Below are positions 6,100-6,178 of a stretch of 6,178 nt of DNA, one piece after another. The stretch is from Spirochaetales bacterium (lineage in GTDB: Bacteria; Spirochaetota; Spirochaetia; DSM-27196; SLST01). Under the pieces are notes generated by a model that did no database searches, was not told the DNA's origin, and saw nothing but the letters and a program-made list of their open reading frames with translations. How positions within the stretch are numbered: position 1 is the first letter of the stretch; each line of letters begins with the position of its first letter. Location of the stretch: contig JANQQY010000537.1 in assembly GCA_028284845.1 (NCBI GenBank), forward strand, positions 1 to 6,178. The letters run 5' to 3'. The position numbers were made by a program, and so were the translations under genes.

Positions 6100-6178
6100 C
6101 TACTCCTCCCTGCGCAGCCCCGCCGCCTGCTCATTCTGGCTGATGTACCCGGAAATGGTCTCCTCGTCGAGCTTGTAG
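6100..6178 (-). CDS. C-terminal end of an unidentified gene upstream of the serine hydrolase (partial)
   Basis: On the minus strand one frame is open from the window edge to TAG at 6100-6102 and encodes 25 residues. It starts YKLDEETISGYI and ends in a charged tail, GLRREE. The stop is one base from the ATG of the serine hydrolase, and that gene's ribosome binding site lies inside the final codons. Such tight packing is typical of operons and is the main reason to call this coding. The residues show no membrane segment or recognisable motif, so no product is proposed. The rest of the gene lies beyond the window. Confidence 0.6.
   Translation of the reverse strand, partial: YKLDEETISGYISQNEQAAGLRREE
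6103..6109 (-). promoter_or_regulatory. Strong Shine-Dalgarno (GGAGGAG) for the serine hydrolase gene
   Basis: On the minus strand GGAGGAG stands four bases before the ATG at 6096-6098, a near-perfect match to the consensus. It lies within the last Glu codons of the preceding gene. This decides the start of the serine hydrolase and suggests translational coupling to the upstream gene. Confidence 0.82.

Overview
This window is chromosomal-looking bacterial DNA, moderately GC-rich and densely packed, with eight coding regions on both strands. Two of them run off the window ends. The gene mix (an enolase-superfamily sugar-acid type enzyme, a Gfo/Idh/MocA oxidoreductase, a glycoside-hydrolase-like TIM-barrel protein and a cytosolic-looking serine hydrolase) is common in environmental heterotrophs such as Planctomycetota, Verrucomicrobiota, Latescibacterota/Poribacteria-like lineages and SAR202 Chloroflexota. 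Nothing in the sequence fixes the phylum, and no RNA gene or mobile element is present to help.

Left third (1-3091), a carbohydrate or sugar-acid group. The 3' part of a mandelate-racemase-type enolase-superfamily gene (2-757, +) is followed 10 bp later by a convergent Gfo/Idh/MocA-type oxidoreductase (768-1535, -). The oxidoreductase lacks its N-terminal NAD(P)-binding segment: the recognisable reading frame continues upstream of its only start codon to about 1634 and meets a stop at 1635-1637. Diverging from it is an intact 440-residue protein (1769-3091, +). It resembles uncharacterised glycoside-hydrolase-like TIM-barrel proteins with a C-terminal beta domain.

Middle (3092-4206). A six-helix integral membrane protein of unknown function (3157-3750, +) and a GNAT acetyltransferase (3763-4206, +) are 12 bp apart and are probably co-transcribed.

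Right part (4181-6178), a minus-strand operon read right to left. It holds the last 25 codons of an unidentified gene (6100-6178), a class-C beta-lactamase/esterase-family serine hydrolase (4728-6098) and a YbgC/FadM-like acyl-CoA thioesterase (4181-4702). The first two are separated by one base, with the ribosome binding site of the second lying inside the end of the first. The thioesterase gene overlaps the convergent acetyltransferase gene by 26 bp.

I found no CRISPR array, tRNA or rRNA, insertion sequence, phage gene, toxin-antitoxin pair or defence system, and no convincing new multi-gene system. The points most worth a second look are the glycoside-hydrolase-like protein with its enolase/oxidoreductase neighbours, the truncated oxidoreductase, and an extra segment in the thioesterase.
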